A DNA stretch of 16,270 nucleotides from Candidatus Auribacterota bacterium (GTDB lineage: Bacteria > Auribacterota > JAFGBW01 > JAFGJP01). The stretch is from contig JAFGJP010000325.1 of the NCBI GenBank assembly GCA_016929035.1, forward strand, positions 1 through 16,270. The letters run 5' to 3'. Positions 1 to 7,345 of this stretch are shown here, in pieces. Below the pieces are notes generated by a model. The model made no database searches. It saw only the letters and a program-made list of their open reading frames with translations, and was not told the DNA's origin. Made by a program: the position numbers and the translations under genes. Position 1 is the first letter of the stretch. The number at the start of each line of letters is the position of its first letter.

Positions 1-117
1 GCTCGCTTTACCTGACTACGCGTAACCTCCTTCGCCAAGGCTGCTGAGAGACAGGAAGCCACGGACGAAACAAGCTGGGGAATTCGCGCATCGATTAAAT
101 ACTGTCCATTTAAGAAA
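1..117. other. Left-edge non-coding patch, no gene seen
   Basis: No reading frame of useful length crosses this stretch on either strand. Its first 90 bases are visibly richer in G+C than the AT-rich bases after it, and it contains a short inverted repeat, CCTTCGCCAAGG (29-40). The tract resembles G+C-rich dispersed intergenic repeats I recall from uncultured-bacterium genomes. That is recollection only, and a genome-wide copy count would be needed to call it a repeat. Confidence 0.3.
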
Positions 118-228
118 TATTGAAAGTCTAAGAGAATTTTCTTTGCCTGATGCGGTTTTTAACACCGCAAAAGTTCTCAGGCTAAACCTCCTCTGATGGC
201 TGGAAAAAACTTCCCAAAACTTTCAATA
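118..228. other. Compact foldable element closed by a 10-bp helix, possible structured RNA
   Basis: TATTGAAAGT (118-127) is the exact reverse complement of ACTTTCAATA (219-228) and would form a closing helix. Inside it, GCCTGA (145-150) pairs with TCAGGC (177-182). That helix is itself capped by TGCGGT (151-156) pairing with ACCGCA (164-169). GGAA (202-205) can pair with TTCC (211-214). The result is a closed multi-helix fold of about 111 nt. It lies downstream of the leftward gene ending at 443. If transcribed leftward it could be a leader for a gene beyond the window edge; if transcribed rightward it would be a free-standing RNA. I compared it mentally with glycine, c-di-GMP-I, TPP, cobalamin and purine riboswitch consensus and none fits. 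Strand is unknown. Confidence 0.35.
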
Positions 229-442
229 AGGAAACAAGTCGTTTTTATGCAAAAAGGCGGTTTGAAAAAATCATATTTTCTTATGTTATAGATTTATAAA
301 CACATTAAAAAATGATGCATTTATCGAATTTCCATTGGATAGTGCTGACTTACAACAATGAATTCAATATTGATTAAGACCTTTGAAAGAAGACGGGCAG
401 AGGATCTCGTCTATCTTTGAATATGCTCATGAAATAGTTTAA
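229..442. other. AT-rich intergenic stretch with nothing assignable
   Basis: There is no open reading frame of note. A weak 5-bp stem AGACG/CGTCT (392-396 with 409-413) lies downstream of the leftward gene that ends at 443. It has no good T-run and is too weak to call a terminator. Confidence 0.4.
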
Positions 443-2062
443 TCATCTTTTAGATGAAATCCTGCTGAGTTCTTTTCTCGCTGCGACAGAGACCTTCCAG
501 AAAAATCCAGCTGTATCCCACGACTGAGCAAAATACAGGTCTTCAATAACCTTGTTGAACGCATCCTTTGCCTCTCTCCACTTCTTTTGCTTGGCGTAAA
601 CTTGGCCCATAATGAAATAACACACGGCAACGTCATTCAGCGCCCAGTACTGATGGGCAGCTTCCCCCTGCGGGTATGAGTTCAGAGAGGACTGCTGCCT
701 GCAGGCTTCTTTTTCATAGAGCTCGATGCATTTTTTTATGTAGATCAGGCAGATGTCATACGACCTTTTTTCAAAGGCCTCCCATGCCTTGCCTGTCAGA
801 GTTGAAGATTTATAATCTCCAAAGCTTATCCCTTTCTCTTGGATGAGAATCTCGTCTTCCGATGCCTTAGCCACCTTCCAGAACCAGCCGTTCATGTCGT
901 AGCATTGTGCGTGGGGAAAGGTCTTGATGATTTTTCGATATGTCGAAGTCGCTTCAGCTGTTTTCTTCTGCAGGGCCAGAGCTTTTGCCCTGATAAAATA
1001 GCAGGCCGCGACGTCGTTCAGAGCCCAGTACAGGGAGGCCTCTTCGTCTTTTGGAAAATCTTCAAGACGAGATTCCTGTTCGCGGGCTTCTTTTTCGTAG
1101 AGCTCAATGCATTTTTTCGTGTAGATATCAACGATGTCGTATTCTTTTTTTTCCAGGGCTGCCCACGCTTTGGTTGTCAGATCAAGCGAGCTGTAGTTGC
1201 CGAAATCGACATTTTTTTCAATTTTGATGATCTCATCCTGCGCCGCGTCGGCCACTTTCCAGAAATATCCGTCCGGATTCCAGCACTGGGCGTAGGTGAG
1301 GTCACGGACGATCATTCTGAATATTTTCAGAGCCTCGTCCTTTTTATTCTGGATGAAAAGCGTTTTGGCTTTTATGAAGGCGCTTGTGGCCACGTCGTTC
1401 AATGCCCAGTAATCAAAAACTTTTTGTTTTGAGGCAAAAGCCTTCAGGCTTCCTTGCTGCTCCAAGGCCTGATCCATGTAAATCTCCAGACATTTGTCCG
1501 CATAGATTATCGCCTGATCATATTTTTTAAGGAGATATGACTTCCATGCTCGGCCCGTCAGGGTTTCGGACTTGTAATCTCCGAAATCGACTCCTTTGTG
1601 AATTCCCAGGATCTGGTCCTTTGCTGCGTCAGCCACTTTCCAGAAGTATTCTCCGGCGTCGTCCCAGCACTGGGCGTGAGGAAAAAGCTCGATGACCTGC
1701 TGAAAACTGCTTATGGCTTTTTTGTTGTCGTTCATTCCCCTGTACGCTTTTCCCTTGATAAAATAGCATATGCCCACGGCGTTCAACGCCCAGTAAGACG
1801 AAGCTTCGTCCTGTGGAGCAAAGTCCGAAAGGCTGCTTTGCTGCTCGACGGCTTTCTGAAAAAAAGACGTAATGCACTTGTCCGCGTAAGCGAGGGCCGC
1901 TTCATATTCCTTGGCTTCAAGAGCGCCCCGGGCTTTTGTCGTCAGCCCCTCTGGCGACCCGTCTGAGAAGTCGAGCTCCAGAGATCGTCCCGCCTCTGGA
2001 ACGATAAAGAAAAGAAAAAGAAAAATGAAGTATGCCGCCTGTTTCATAGATTTCCAGATCAT
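443..2062 (-). CDS. Secreted protein of four ~127-residue TPR-like repeats
   Basis: The 539-residue product has a hydrophobic N-terminal segment (about residues 9-22) typical of a signal peptide, so it is probably exported. The rest is four tandem units of about 127 residues (37-163, 164-290, 291-417, 418-539). Each unit carries a YWALN motif (Y90, Y218, Y345, Y472) and an FWKV motif (F140, F267, F394, F521). Within each unit helical stretches such as AISSFQQVIELFPHA look like tetratricopeptide repeats. A cysteine recurs in each unit (C63, C191, C318, C445), and a second one in an AQC motif (C132, C260, C387) is serine in the last unit (S514). It follows the ABC permease gene by 49 nt on the same strand and may be its operon partner. 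A second ATG at 2047 would also give a good signal peptide. The molecular function is unknown; a binding or scaffold role is inference. Confidence 0.8.
   Translation of the reverse strand: MIWKSMKQAAYFIFLFLFFIVPEAGRSLELDFSDGSPEGLTTKARGALEAKEYEAALAYADKCITSFFQKAVEQQSSLSDFAPQDEASSYWALNAVGICYFIKGKAYRGMNDNKKAISSFQQVIELFPHAQCWDDAGEYFWKVADAAKDQILGIHKGVDFGDYKSETLTGRAWKSYLLKKYDQAIIYADKCLEIYMDQALEQQGSLKAFASKQKVFDYWALNDVATSAFIKAKTLFIQNKKDEALKIFRMIVRDLTYAQCWNPDGYFWKVADAAQDEIIKIEKNVDFGNYSSLDLTTKAWAALEKKEYDIVDIYTKKCIELYEKEAREQESRLEDFPKDEEASLYWALNDVAACYFIRAKALALQKKTAEATSTYRKIIKTFPHAQCYDMNGWFWKVAKASEDEILIQEKGISFGDYKSSTLTGKAWEAFEKRSYDICLIYIKKCIELYEKEACRQQSSLNSYPQGEAAHQYWALNDVAVCYFIMGQVYAKQKKWREAKDAFNKVIEDLYFAQSWDTAGFFWKVSVAARKELSRISSKR
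446..1954 (-). repeat. Four in-gene tandem repeat units of ~381 bp
   Basis: The units run leftward at about 1954-1574, 1573-1193, 1192-812 and 811-446. Landmarks are spaced 127-128 codons apart throughout: the YWALN and FWKV motifs and a cysteine after a basic residue. The protein pattern is kept while the units have clearly diverged in sequence, so this is an old internal duplication and not a recent one. Confidence 0.85.
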
Positions 2063-2111
2063 TCTTTCGTGATCTGCCGATTTTCAGATAACAAAGATGA
2101 AGCCATACGGC

Positions 2112-2999
2112 TTAACCTTTTACAGCCCCTGCTGTGATCCCCTTGATAATATATTTCTGCATGCAGAGATAGACGATAACGATCGGAATGATCGTAATCG
2201 TCATCCCTGCCATCAGCACAGGATACTGGGTAACGTGCGATCCCTGAAACTTCATCAGAGCGACAGGAAGAGGCATGAGTCCTCTTTCGTTGAAAATGAT
2301 GCTGGCGAAAAGATATTCATTCCATATGGTCAGAGAGTTAAAGATGACAATGACGCCGAGAGCGGATTTGGCAAGTGGCAGCGCGACATGCCAGTAAACA
2401 CCGAATTTTGAGCAGCCGTCGATCCGCGCGGCATCTTCAAGCTCCGTCGGCATATTGTCAAAAAAGGTTTTAAGAAGATATATGGCAAAAGAGAGATTAA
2501 GAGCGATCTGAGACAGGATAAATCCGCTGCGGGTGTTGATGCCTATGATCTTAACGTCAAAAAGCTGTTTTGACAGCTCTCCCAGCTCGTGCAGGAGGAC
2601 ATAAACAGCGACAAAGATCCCCGGAAGGGGGATCATCATGTATGCCAGGAAGGCGTAAAAAAGAATATTTTTTCCCGGAAAGTTCAGCCGGGAAAAGGCA
2701 AATGCCGCAAGAGACGATATGAAGACAACCCCGATGATGACAGAAAACGTGTAGAAGAAAGAGTTGATGAAAGCAACCCCGAACTCTCCTTTGATGATAG
2801 CTGTCGCGTAGTTCCCGATCTCGAACGACCTGGGAATGATGCTCATGTCCTTGAAGATCGTTTCCTGAGTCTTCAGCGACGAAGAAATCATCCATAGGAG
2901 AGGAAATAAACACGTGATGGAGACAAGCACCAGAAAGAAATGAATTCCCAGTGTGGTAAAAGGATTGTTTTTAGGTTCCAGCTTGCTGTACGTTTCCAT
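2112..2999 (-). CDS. Carbohydrate ABC transporter permease, MalG type
   Basis: This is an inner-membrane channel subunit of a carbohydrate importer, 295 residues long and full length for the MalG/UgpE-like family. The EAA loop that docks the ATPase is seen at residues 188-208 (EDAARIDG followed by HVALPL). The C-terminal end, QKYIIKGITAGAVKG, is typical of this family. Hydrophobic segments lie around residues 17-40, 77-101, 112-136, 162-180, 211-225 and 258-280. The start is ATG 2999, two bases past the stop of the partner permease, so the two are co-translated. The ATP-binding subunit is not in the window; in this family it is often a shared MsmX/UgpC-like protein encoded elsewhere. The exact sugar cannot be read from the sequence. 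Confidence 0.93.
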   Translation of the reverse strand: METYSKLEPKNNPFTTLGIHFFLVLVSITCLFPLLWMISSSLKTQETIFKDMSIIPRSFEIGNYATAIIKGEFGVAFINSFFYTFSVIIGVVFISSLAAFAFSRLNFPGKNILFYAFLAYMMIPLPGIFVAVYVLLHELGELSKQLFDVKIIGINTRSGFILSQIALNLSFAIYLLKTFFDNMPTELEDAARIDGCSKFGVYWHVALPLAKSALGVIVIFNSLTIWNEYLFASIIFNERGLMPLPVALMKFQGSHVTQYPVLMAGMTITIIPIVIVYLCMQKYIIKGITAGAVKG

Positions 3000-3001
3000 A
3001 T

Positions 3002-3934
3002 TTATAGATTCTTTTGTAATCTTTTTGATATTTTTATCTGCAGCATCGAAAGAATAAGCAGCATGCCTCCGAATACCAGGCCGCGTGCGCAGGCATATCC
3101 AAAGCGGTTTTCTCCCTGCATGGAGGCAAGAATCCTCGTTATCGGCACTTCCGTATAATACTCCGGTCCGCCGTTTGTCATAGAGACGATAAGATCATAT
3201 ATCTGCATGGTGCCGAGTATGGTGAGAATTGAAACGAGGATAAAAACAGGTATCATCAGCGGACATGTGATGTGGATGAACTTGTGCCAGGCCTCGGCGC
3301 CGTCGACTTCAGCTGCCTCGTAGAGCTGGGTGTCGATGTTCTGCAGGCCGGCAAGAAGAATGATAAATCCCCACCCAAAACCTCGCCACATATGAATAAT
3401 GGCGACGGCATAGAGGGCCGTTTCAGGATTAGCCAGCCAGGCCATGTGTTCAAAGCGGGTTATCCCGATAGAAACGAGAAAATGATTGAGAAGGCCGTCA
3501 TGGCCGTCGTAGATCCATTTCCAGATAAGCCCGATGACGATTCCAGAAAGCACCGGAGGCATGAAAAAGATCACCCGGTAGATGTTGCCGCCACGAATAC
3601 CTTTGTCAACAGCGAGAGCAAGAATAAGAGCAAGCGCGTTTTGAAGGGTCAATGCCAGGAGAGTGATGATCCCCGCATGCCAGACAGATTCCCACCATAA
3701 TTTATCTTTGGTGAATATCTCGATGAAATGCCGGACGCCGATAAATTTCATAGCAGACAGCGGAGAGATCCCGTCCCACTCGTAAAAGCTGAGTTTCAAG
3801 ATAAGAAACACGGGGTAAACGTTAAAGAGAAGAAACATGATTAAAGCCGGAAGGATAAATGTGTAATTTCCCAGCAGTGATTTGAAATTAAGCTTTTTTT
3901 GATCGTAAAGTTTATCCATAAATAATGATGCCAT
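3002..3934 (-). CDS. Sugar ABC transporter permease, MalF/UgpA type
   Basis: This is the second inner-membrane channel subunit, 310 residues. Hydrophobic segments lie near residues 25-50, 85-110, 118-140, 172-196, 226-247 and 283-301. The EAA docking loop is at 206-226 (EAAEVDGAEAW then HITCPL). The motif GGPEYYTEV after the loop is common in sugar permeases. It pairs with the MalG-type permease 2 nt downstream and follows the binding-protein gene by 19 nt. The start is uncertain: ATG 3934 has AGG directly against it, while an in-frame ATG at 3919 gives MDKLYDQKK and lies somewhat far from the AGGA. The cytoplasmic N-terminus is short either way. Substrate is probably a mono- or oligosaccharide; no more can be said. 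Confidence 0.92.
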   Translation of the reverse strand: MASLFMDKLYDQKKLNFKSLLGNYTFILPALIMFLLFNVYPVFLILKLSFYEWDGISPLSAMKFIGVRHFIEIFTKDKLWWESVWHAGIITLLALTLQNALALILALAVDKGIRGGNIYRVIFFMPPVLSGIVIGLIWKWIYDGHDGLLNHFLVSIGITRFEHMAWLANPETALYAVAIIHMWRGFGWGFIILLAGLQNIDTQLYEAAEVDGAEAWHKFIHITCPLMIPVFILVSILTILGTMQIYDLIVSMTNGGPEYYTEVPITRILASMQGENRFGYACARGLVFGGMLLILSMLQIKISKRLQKNL

Positions 3935-3953
3935 CCTAAAAAAATTATAGGAC

Positions 3954-5261
3954 TTACATCAGGTTTTGCTTGAGCTCCTGAACCTCCCTGGCCAGTTCTT
4001 CGGGCGTTTTTTTGCCGATAATGATGGCCTGGATCCCCTTTCCCATCATTTCAAGGACCCTCGGATGTTCGGAGTATCGCATTGTCTGCGGATGGAACAT
4101 CTTATCCATATCATCGACGAATTCCTGCAGAATTCCCTTGGACCCCTCATCGAATGTATATTTATTGGAAGGAAGGTTATTGGTCTTTTCCGCCAGATAA
4201 AGCTGCTGCTTCCTGTCTGTCAGCCACTTTAGAAAATCAACAGCCACATCGATCTTGTCAGAGCGGGAGTTGATAAAAAATGACGATCCGGCGCCTCCCT
4301 GTATCATCACCGGGTTGTCGGCTTTGAGCTTTGGAGGAAGCATCGTCCCGTAATTCAGTTCAGGGTTCATCCCGCTGTAAACGTTAACTGACCATGAACC
4401 GTTATAGGTTATGGCTGCTTCTTCTCTTGCAAAATATCTTTCTCCCTGCTTGTTGACCATGCTGACGATCCCGCTGATATAAAAATCTTTGCGGGACATT
4501 TCATCAAAAAGAGAGAAAATCTTTATCCAGTCAGGATCCGTGTAGGGGACGTCGCCTTTCAGCGTGTTCTCAAATTTTTCAAAACCCATAAGGTTAATGG
4601 CAAAGCATGAAGCTATGCTGTTGATAAGCCATATCTCGGCAAAACCTCCGACAAAGACCGAGTAGCCAGCTTCTTTGATTTTTTCTCCTGCGTCCAAAAA
4701 CTCTTCCCATGTTTCCGGAGGATTATCAGGATCAAGGCCGGCTTTTTTAAAAATATCTTTGTTGTAGAGCATCTGAATATTGGTGACATCTATGGGTATG
4801 CCGTAAGTCCCGGGCTTCAGCTTGAACGGATTATCTTTGCCGAATTCGTTGGTAGCGAGAGCTTCCTTGAAAAAAACGTTTCGCCATTCACCATTGTTTG
4901 CGTCAAGATAAGGCGCCATGTCAGGAACGTAGCCGGCATTGACAAACTTGGAGATGTCGCGGGATTCTCCCAGGATTCCGTATATGTCAGGAAGCGTGTT
5001 GGTCTGCGCTGCAGCTCTCACTTTGTAGGTGTAAACGTCAGAAGGAGCATAAAGCTCGAACCGCACATCAATCCCGGTCTGGTCTTTGTACTGCCCGGCT
5101 AAAGTCTGAAATGTCTCGTCTCTGTCTGTCATCCAGTGCCAGATCAGAAGGGTTTTTTCATCATTGAGCTCAGCCTTTTTTGAACAACTGGAAAAAATCG
5201 GTATCACGATGAGCACGAAAGCAGCCATCATCAATGACCGAATTAATGTTCGTTTCTTCAC
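3954..5261 (-). CDS. ABC sugar-binding lipoprotein, solute-binding family 1
   Basis: This is the periplasm-facing receptor that delivers sugar to the two permeases. The GTG at 5261 is chosen over the TTG at 5285 because AAAGGAG (5274-5268) stands 6 nt before it. The protein is then 435 residues. It opens with a positively charged start (KKR), a hydrophobic core (MMAAFVLIVIPIF) and a lipobox-like FSSC ending in Cys26, so it should be a lipoprotein. The mature part starts with a KTLLIWHWMTDRDETF stretch and contains YNKDIFKKAGLDPDNPPETWEEF, GAGSSFFINSRS and AVDFLKWLT blocks of family 1 solute-binding proteins. With the GTG start there are 20 nt between the ptsI stop and this gene. It is probably co-transcribed with ptsI, which places sugar uptake under the same control as the PTS phosphocarriers. 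Confidence 0.93.
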   Translation of the reverse strand: MKKRTLIRSLMMAAFVLIVIPIFSSCSKKAELNDEKTLLIWHWMTDRDETFQTLAGQYKDQTGIDVRFELYAPSDVYTYKVRAAAQTNTLPDIYGILGESRDISKFVNAGYVPDMAPYLDANNGEWRNVFFKEALATNEFGKDNPFKLKPGTYGIPIDVTNIQMLYNKDIFKKAGLDPDNPPETWEEFLDAGEKIKEAGYSVFVGGFAEIWLINSIASCFAINLMGFEKFENTLKGDVPYTDPDWIKIFSLFDEMSRKDFYISGIVSMVNKQGERYFAREEAAITYNGSWSVNVYSGMNPELNYGTMLPPKLKADNPVMIQGGAGSSFFINSRSDKIDVAVDFLKWLTDRKQQLYLAEKTNNLPSNKYTFDEGSKGILQEFVDDMDKMFHPQTMRYSEHPRVLEMMGKGIQAIIIGKKTPEELAREVQELKQNLM

Positions 5262-5267
5262 CTGTAT

Positions 5268-5274
5268 CTCCTTT
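5268..5274 (-). promoter_or_regulatory. Ribosome binding site AAAGGAG fixing the lipoprotein start
   Basis: AAAGGAG read leftward, 6 nt before GTG 5261. It lies inside the reading frame extension from TTG 5285, so it argues against that earlier start. The extension would also put charged residues ahead of an otherwise normal lipoprotein signal. Confidence 0.75.
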
Positions 5275-5281
5275 CTCTTGA

Positions 5282-7042
5282 TCAAAATCTGTATTGGAAT
5301 ATTTCTGGTAAATATTTTTCGACATACCTGTTGGCAAGAGCATTGATTTCTTCCGGCGTTTCCAGCGTCATTGCTTCTTCAACAGCTTTTTTCATCTCCG
5401 CAAATTCCATGTTGCGGATAAGCAGCTTGACTTCAGGGATGGAAAAGGGGCTCATGCTCAATTCGTCTATTTCCATTCCCACAAGGAAGACGACGCTGGC
5501 CGGGTCGCCGGCCATCTGGCCGCACATGCTTACAGGGATGCCGGCTTTATGTCCTGTATCAATAATATACTTGATCAGCCTCAGTACAGCCGGATGAGCC
5601 GGGTCGTAAAGGTAAGCTATTTTTTCATTAACCCGGTCAACAGCAAGTGAATACTGGATAAGATCGTTCGTTCCGATGCTGAAAAAAGCCACGTACCTGG
5701 CCATGATGTCAGCCGTGAGCGCGGCTGAAGGGATCTCCACCATGGCGCCGACAGGAATTTTTTCATCAAAAGCCCGGCCTTCTTTTTTCAGCTCAGCCTT
5801 GGCTTCTTCCAGTATCTCGTTGGACTGCTTGATTTCATTAATTCCTGAGATCATGGGGTACATCAGCTTGACATTTCCAAACTCGCTGGCCCGAAGGATG
5901 GCTTTGAGCTGAATTTTAAAAATGTCAGGTCTTGCCAGGCAGAAGCGGATAGCTCTCCAGCCCAAGAAAGGATTCATTTCTTTGGGAAGCTGGAGATGGC
6001 TCAAGAATTTGTCGCCGCCCATGTCCATTGTCCTGATAACAACGCTTTTCGGATGCATGGCTTCCGCAGCCTTACGGTAGGCGATATACTGCTCTTCCTC
6101 TGAAGGAAGATCTGTACGGTTCATATAAATGAACTCGGTGCGGTAGAGGCCGATCCCCCTGGCTCCGTGAGAAATGATAGACGGAATGTCTTCAGGGATC
6201 TCAATATTGGCGTAAAGAGTAAAAACCTTGCCGTCCTTTGTCTCGGCAGGGAGGTCTTTGACAGATTCAAGGTGCCTTTCATAGTCGAGGAACTGGAACT
6301 TCTTGTCCGTGTAGATCCGGCGCGTCTCTTCTGATGGACTGATGTAGACGATTCCCTTGTTGCCGTCAATGATCGCCTCTTCTCCGGTTTTTACTTTCTG
6401 GCTGATGTTGTGGAGGCCCACGACAGCCGGTATGCCGATCGAGCGGGCCATGATGGCCGTGTGGGACGTCTTTCCGCCGATATCTGTAGCGAAACCGATA
6501 ACATTGTCCTTGTGCATAAGCGCGGTATCTGACGGGCTGAGGTCAAAAGCAACGACAACGACTTCTTCTTCCAAGGTGCTCAGGTCTTTTCTCTTTTTGC
6601 CCATGAGGTGGTGAAGGACCCTTTTGCCGACGTCCTGAATATCGCTCATCCGCTCCTTCAGGTATTCATCTTCGATTTCAGAGAACGCCCGGATATACTT
6701 CTCCATGATTGATTGAAAAACAAAATCCACGCTTTTTTTATTGGCCTCGACTTCCTTGATGATCTCTTCAAGAAATGTCCGGTCCTCGAGGACAAGAAGG
6801 TGGGCGCTGAAGATTTCCGCATGGGAAAGGCCGATGCTTTCAGCTATTTTTTTCTTGATCTCCGTGATCTCTCTGCGTGTTTCGATAAGAGCGTTTTCCA
6901 GCTTGACGATCTCAAGAGGAATTTCTTCTTCCGTGATGTCTCTTTCCACCACGGTATCGTCTTCGTGGTCGAAGACAAATATTTTTCCTGACGCTATTCC
7001 CGGTGAGACCGGAATCCCGTAAAAAACTTTTTCTTCTGCCAT
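5282..7042 (-). CDS. ptsI: PTS phosphoenolpyruvate-protein phosphotransferase (Enzyme I)
   Basis: Cytoplasmic Enzyme I moves phosphate from PEP to its own histidine and then to HPr. At 586 residues it is full length. Domains in order are an HPr-binding helical part (about 25-145), the swivelling phosphohistidine domain with GGKTSHTAIMAR (active His194), and the PEP-binding barrel (about 270-540). The barrel shows GIGLYRTEFIYM, RTMDMGGDK, NPFLGWRAIRFCL, FFSIGTNDLIQY and MCGQMAGD (Cys507, matching the conserved C-terminal cysteine). It begins 18 nt after ptsH. The stop at 5284-5282 is 20 nt before the sugar-binding lipoprotein. No Enzyme IIA, IIB or IIC gene is near, so it may serve regulation and not sugar uptake through a PTS permease. 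All catalytic residues appear intact. Confidence 0.97.
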   Translation of the reverse strand: MAEEKVFYGIPVSPGIASGKIFVFDHEDDTVVERDITEEEIPLEIVKLENALIETRREITEIKKKIAESIGLSHAEIFSAHLLVLEDRTFLEEIIKEVEANKKSVDFVFQSIMEKYIRAFSEIEDEYLKERMSDIQDVGKRVLHHLMGKKRKDLSTLEEEVVVVAFDLSPSDTALMHKDNVIGFATDIGGKTSHTAIMARSIGIPAVVGLHNISQKVKTGEEAIIDGNKGIVYISPSEETRRIYTDKKFQFLDYERHLESVKDLPAETKDGKVFTLYANIEIPEDIPSIISHGARGIGLYRTEFIYMNRTDLPSEEEQYIAYRKAAEAMHPKSVVIRTMDMGGDKFLSHLQLPKEMNPFLGWRAIRFCLARPDIFKIQLKAILRASEFGNVKLMYPMISGINEIKQSNEILEEAKAELKKEGRAFDEKIPVGAMVEIPSAALTADIMARYVAFFSIGTNDLIQYSLAVDRVNEKIAYLYDPAHPAVLRLIKYIIDTGHKAGIPVSMCGQMAGDPASVVFLVGMEIDELSMSPFSIPEVKLLIRNMEFAEMKKAVEEAMTLETPEEINALANRYVEKYLPEIFQYRF

Positions 7043-7060
7043 ACGAGGATCTATCCTAAC

Positions 7061-7345
7061 TTATTCTTCTCCAAACTTTTCGTTTATCAGTTTCTCGATC
7101 TCCAAAAGCGCTTCCTCGGCGTCAGGCCCTGTGGCGATAACGTTGATCACAGAACCCTTGCCGGCAGCCAGCATCATCATACCCATGATGCTTTTGCCGT
7201 TGACCGTTTCGTTGTTTTTCTCCACGACGATTTCCGACTCAAATTTGTTGGCCGTTTTGACAAACATGGCTACCGGCCTTGCATGAAGCCCCAGTTTATT
7301 TTGAATCGTAAATTCTCGTTTTATGCTAACGGTCTTTTTCGTCAT
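7061..7345 (-). CDS. ptsH: HPr phosphocarrier protein
   Basis: A small cytoplasmic phosphocarrier of 94 residues. The active-site histidine is His21 in LGLHARP, phosphorylated by Enzyme I. The regulatory serine is Ser52 in GKSIMGMMML, the site used by HPr kinase. Both sites match HPr His15 and Ser46 with an N-terminal extension of six residues. Having both sites means it can act as a classic HPr, unlike Bacillus Crh, which lacks the histidine. The ATG at 7345 overlaps the yvcK stop as ATGA, so translation is coupled. hprK lies just two genes upstream, which supports Ser52 being a true target. Confidence 0.97.
   Translation of the reverse strand: MTKKTVSIKREFTIQNKLGLHARPVAMFVKTANKFESEIVVEKNNETVNGKSIMGMMMLAAGKGSVINVIATGPDAEEALLEIEKLINEKFGEE

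Noticed and set aside
118..228. Glycine, c-di-GMP-I or TPP riboswitch
   Set aside because: Fragments such as CTCAGGC and GCAAAAG resemble pieces of these consensuses, but the order of stems and the core bases do not fit, so no family name is given.
392..413. Terminator after the repeat protein gene
   Set aside because: The AGACG/CGTCT stem is only 5 bp with a 12-nt loop and lacks a proper T-run.
839..1966. Rightward open frames of 197 and 122 residues inside the repeat protein gene
   Set aside because: They lie wholly antisense to a well-supported gene with a repeat pattern, have low-complexity phenylalanine-rich sequence and no recognisable domain or ribosome binding site.
7061..7345. Crh instead of HPr
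   Set aside because: Crh lacks the active-site histidine. This protein has LGLHARP with His21 as well as Ser52, so HPr is the better name.
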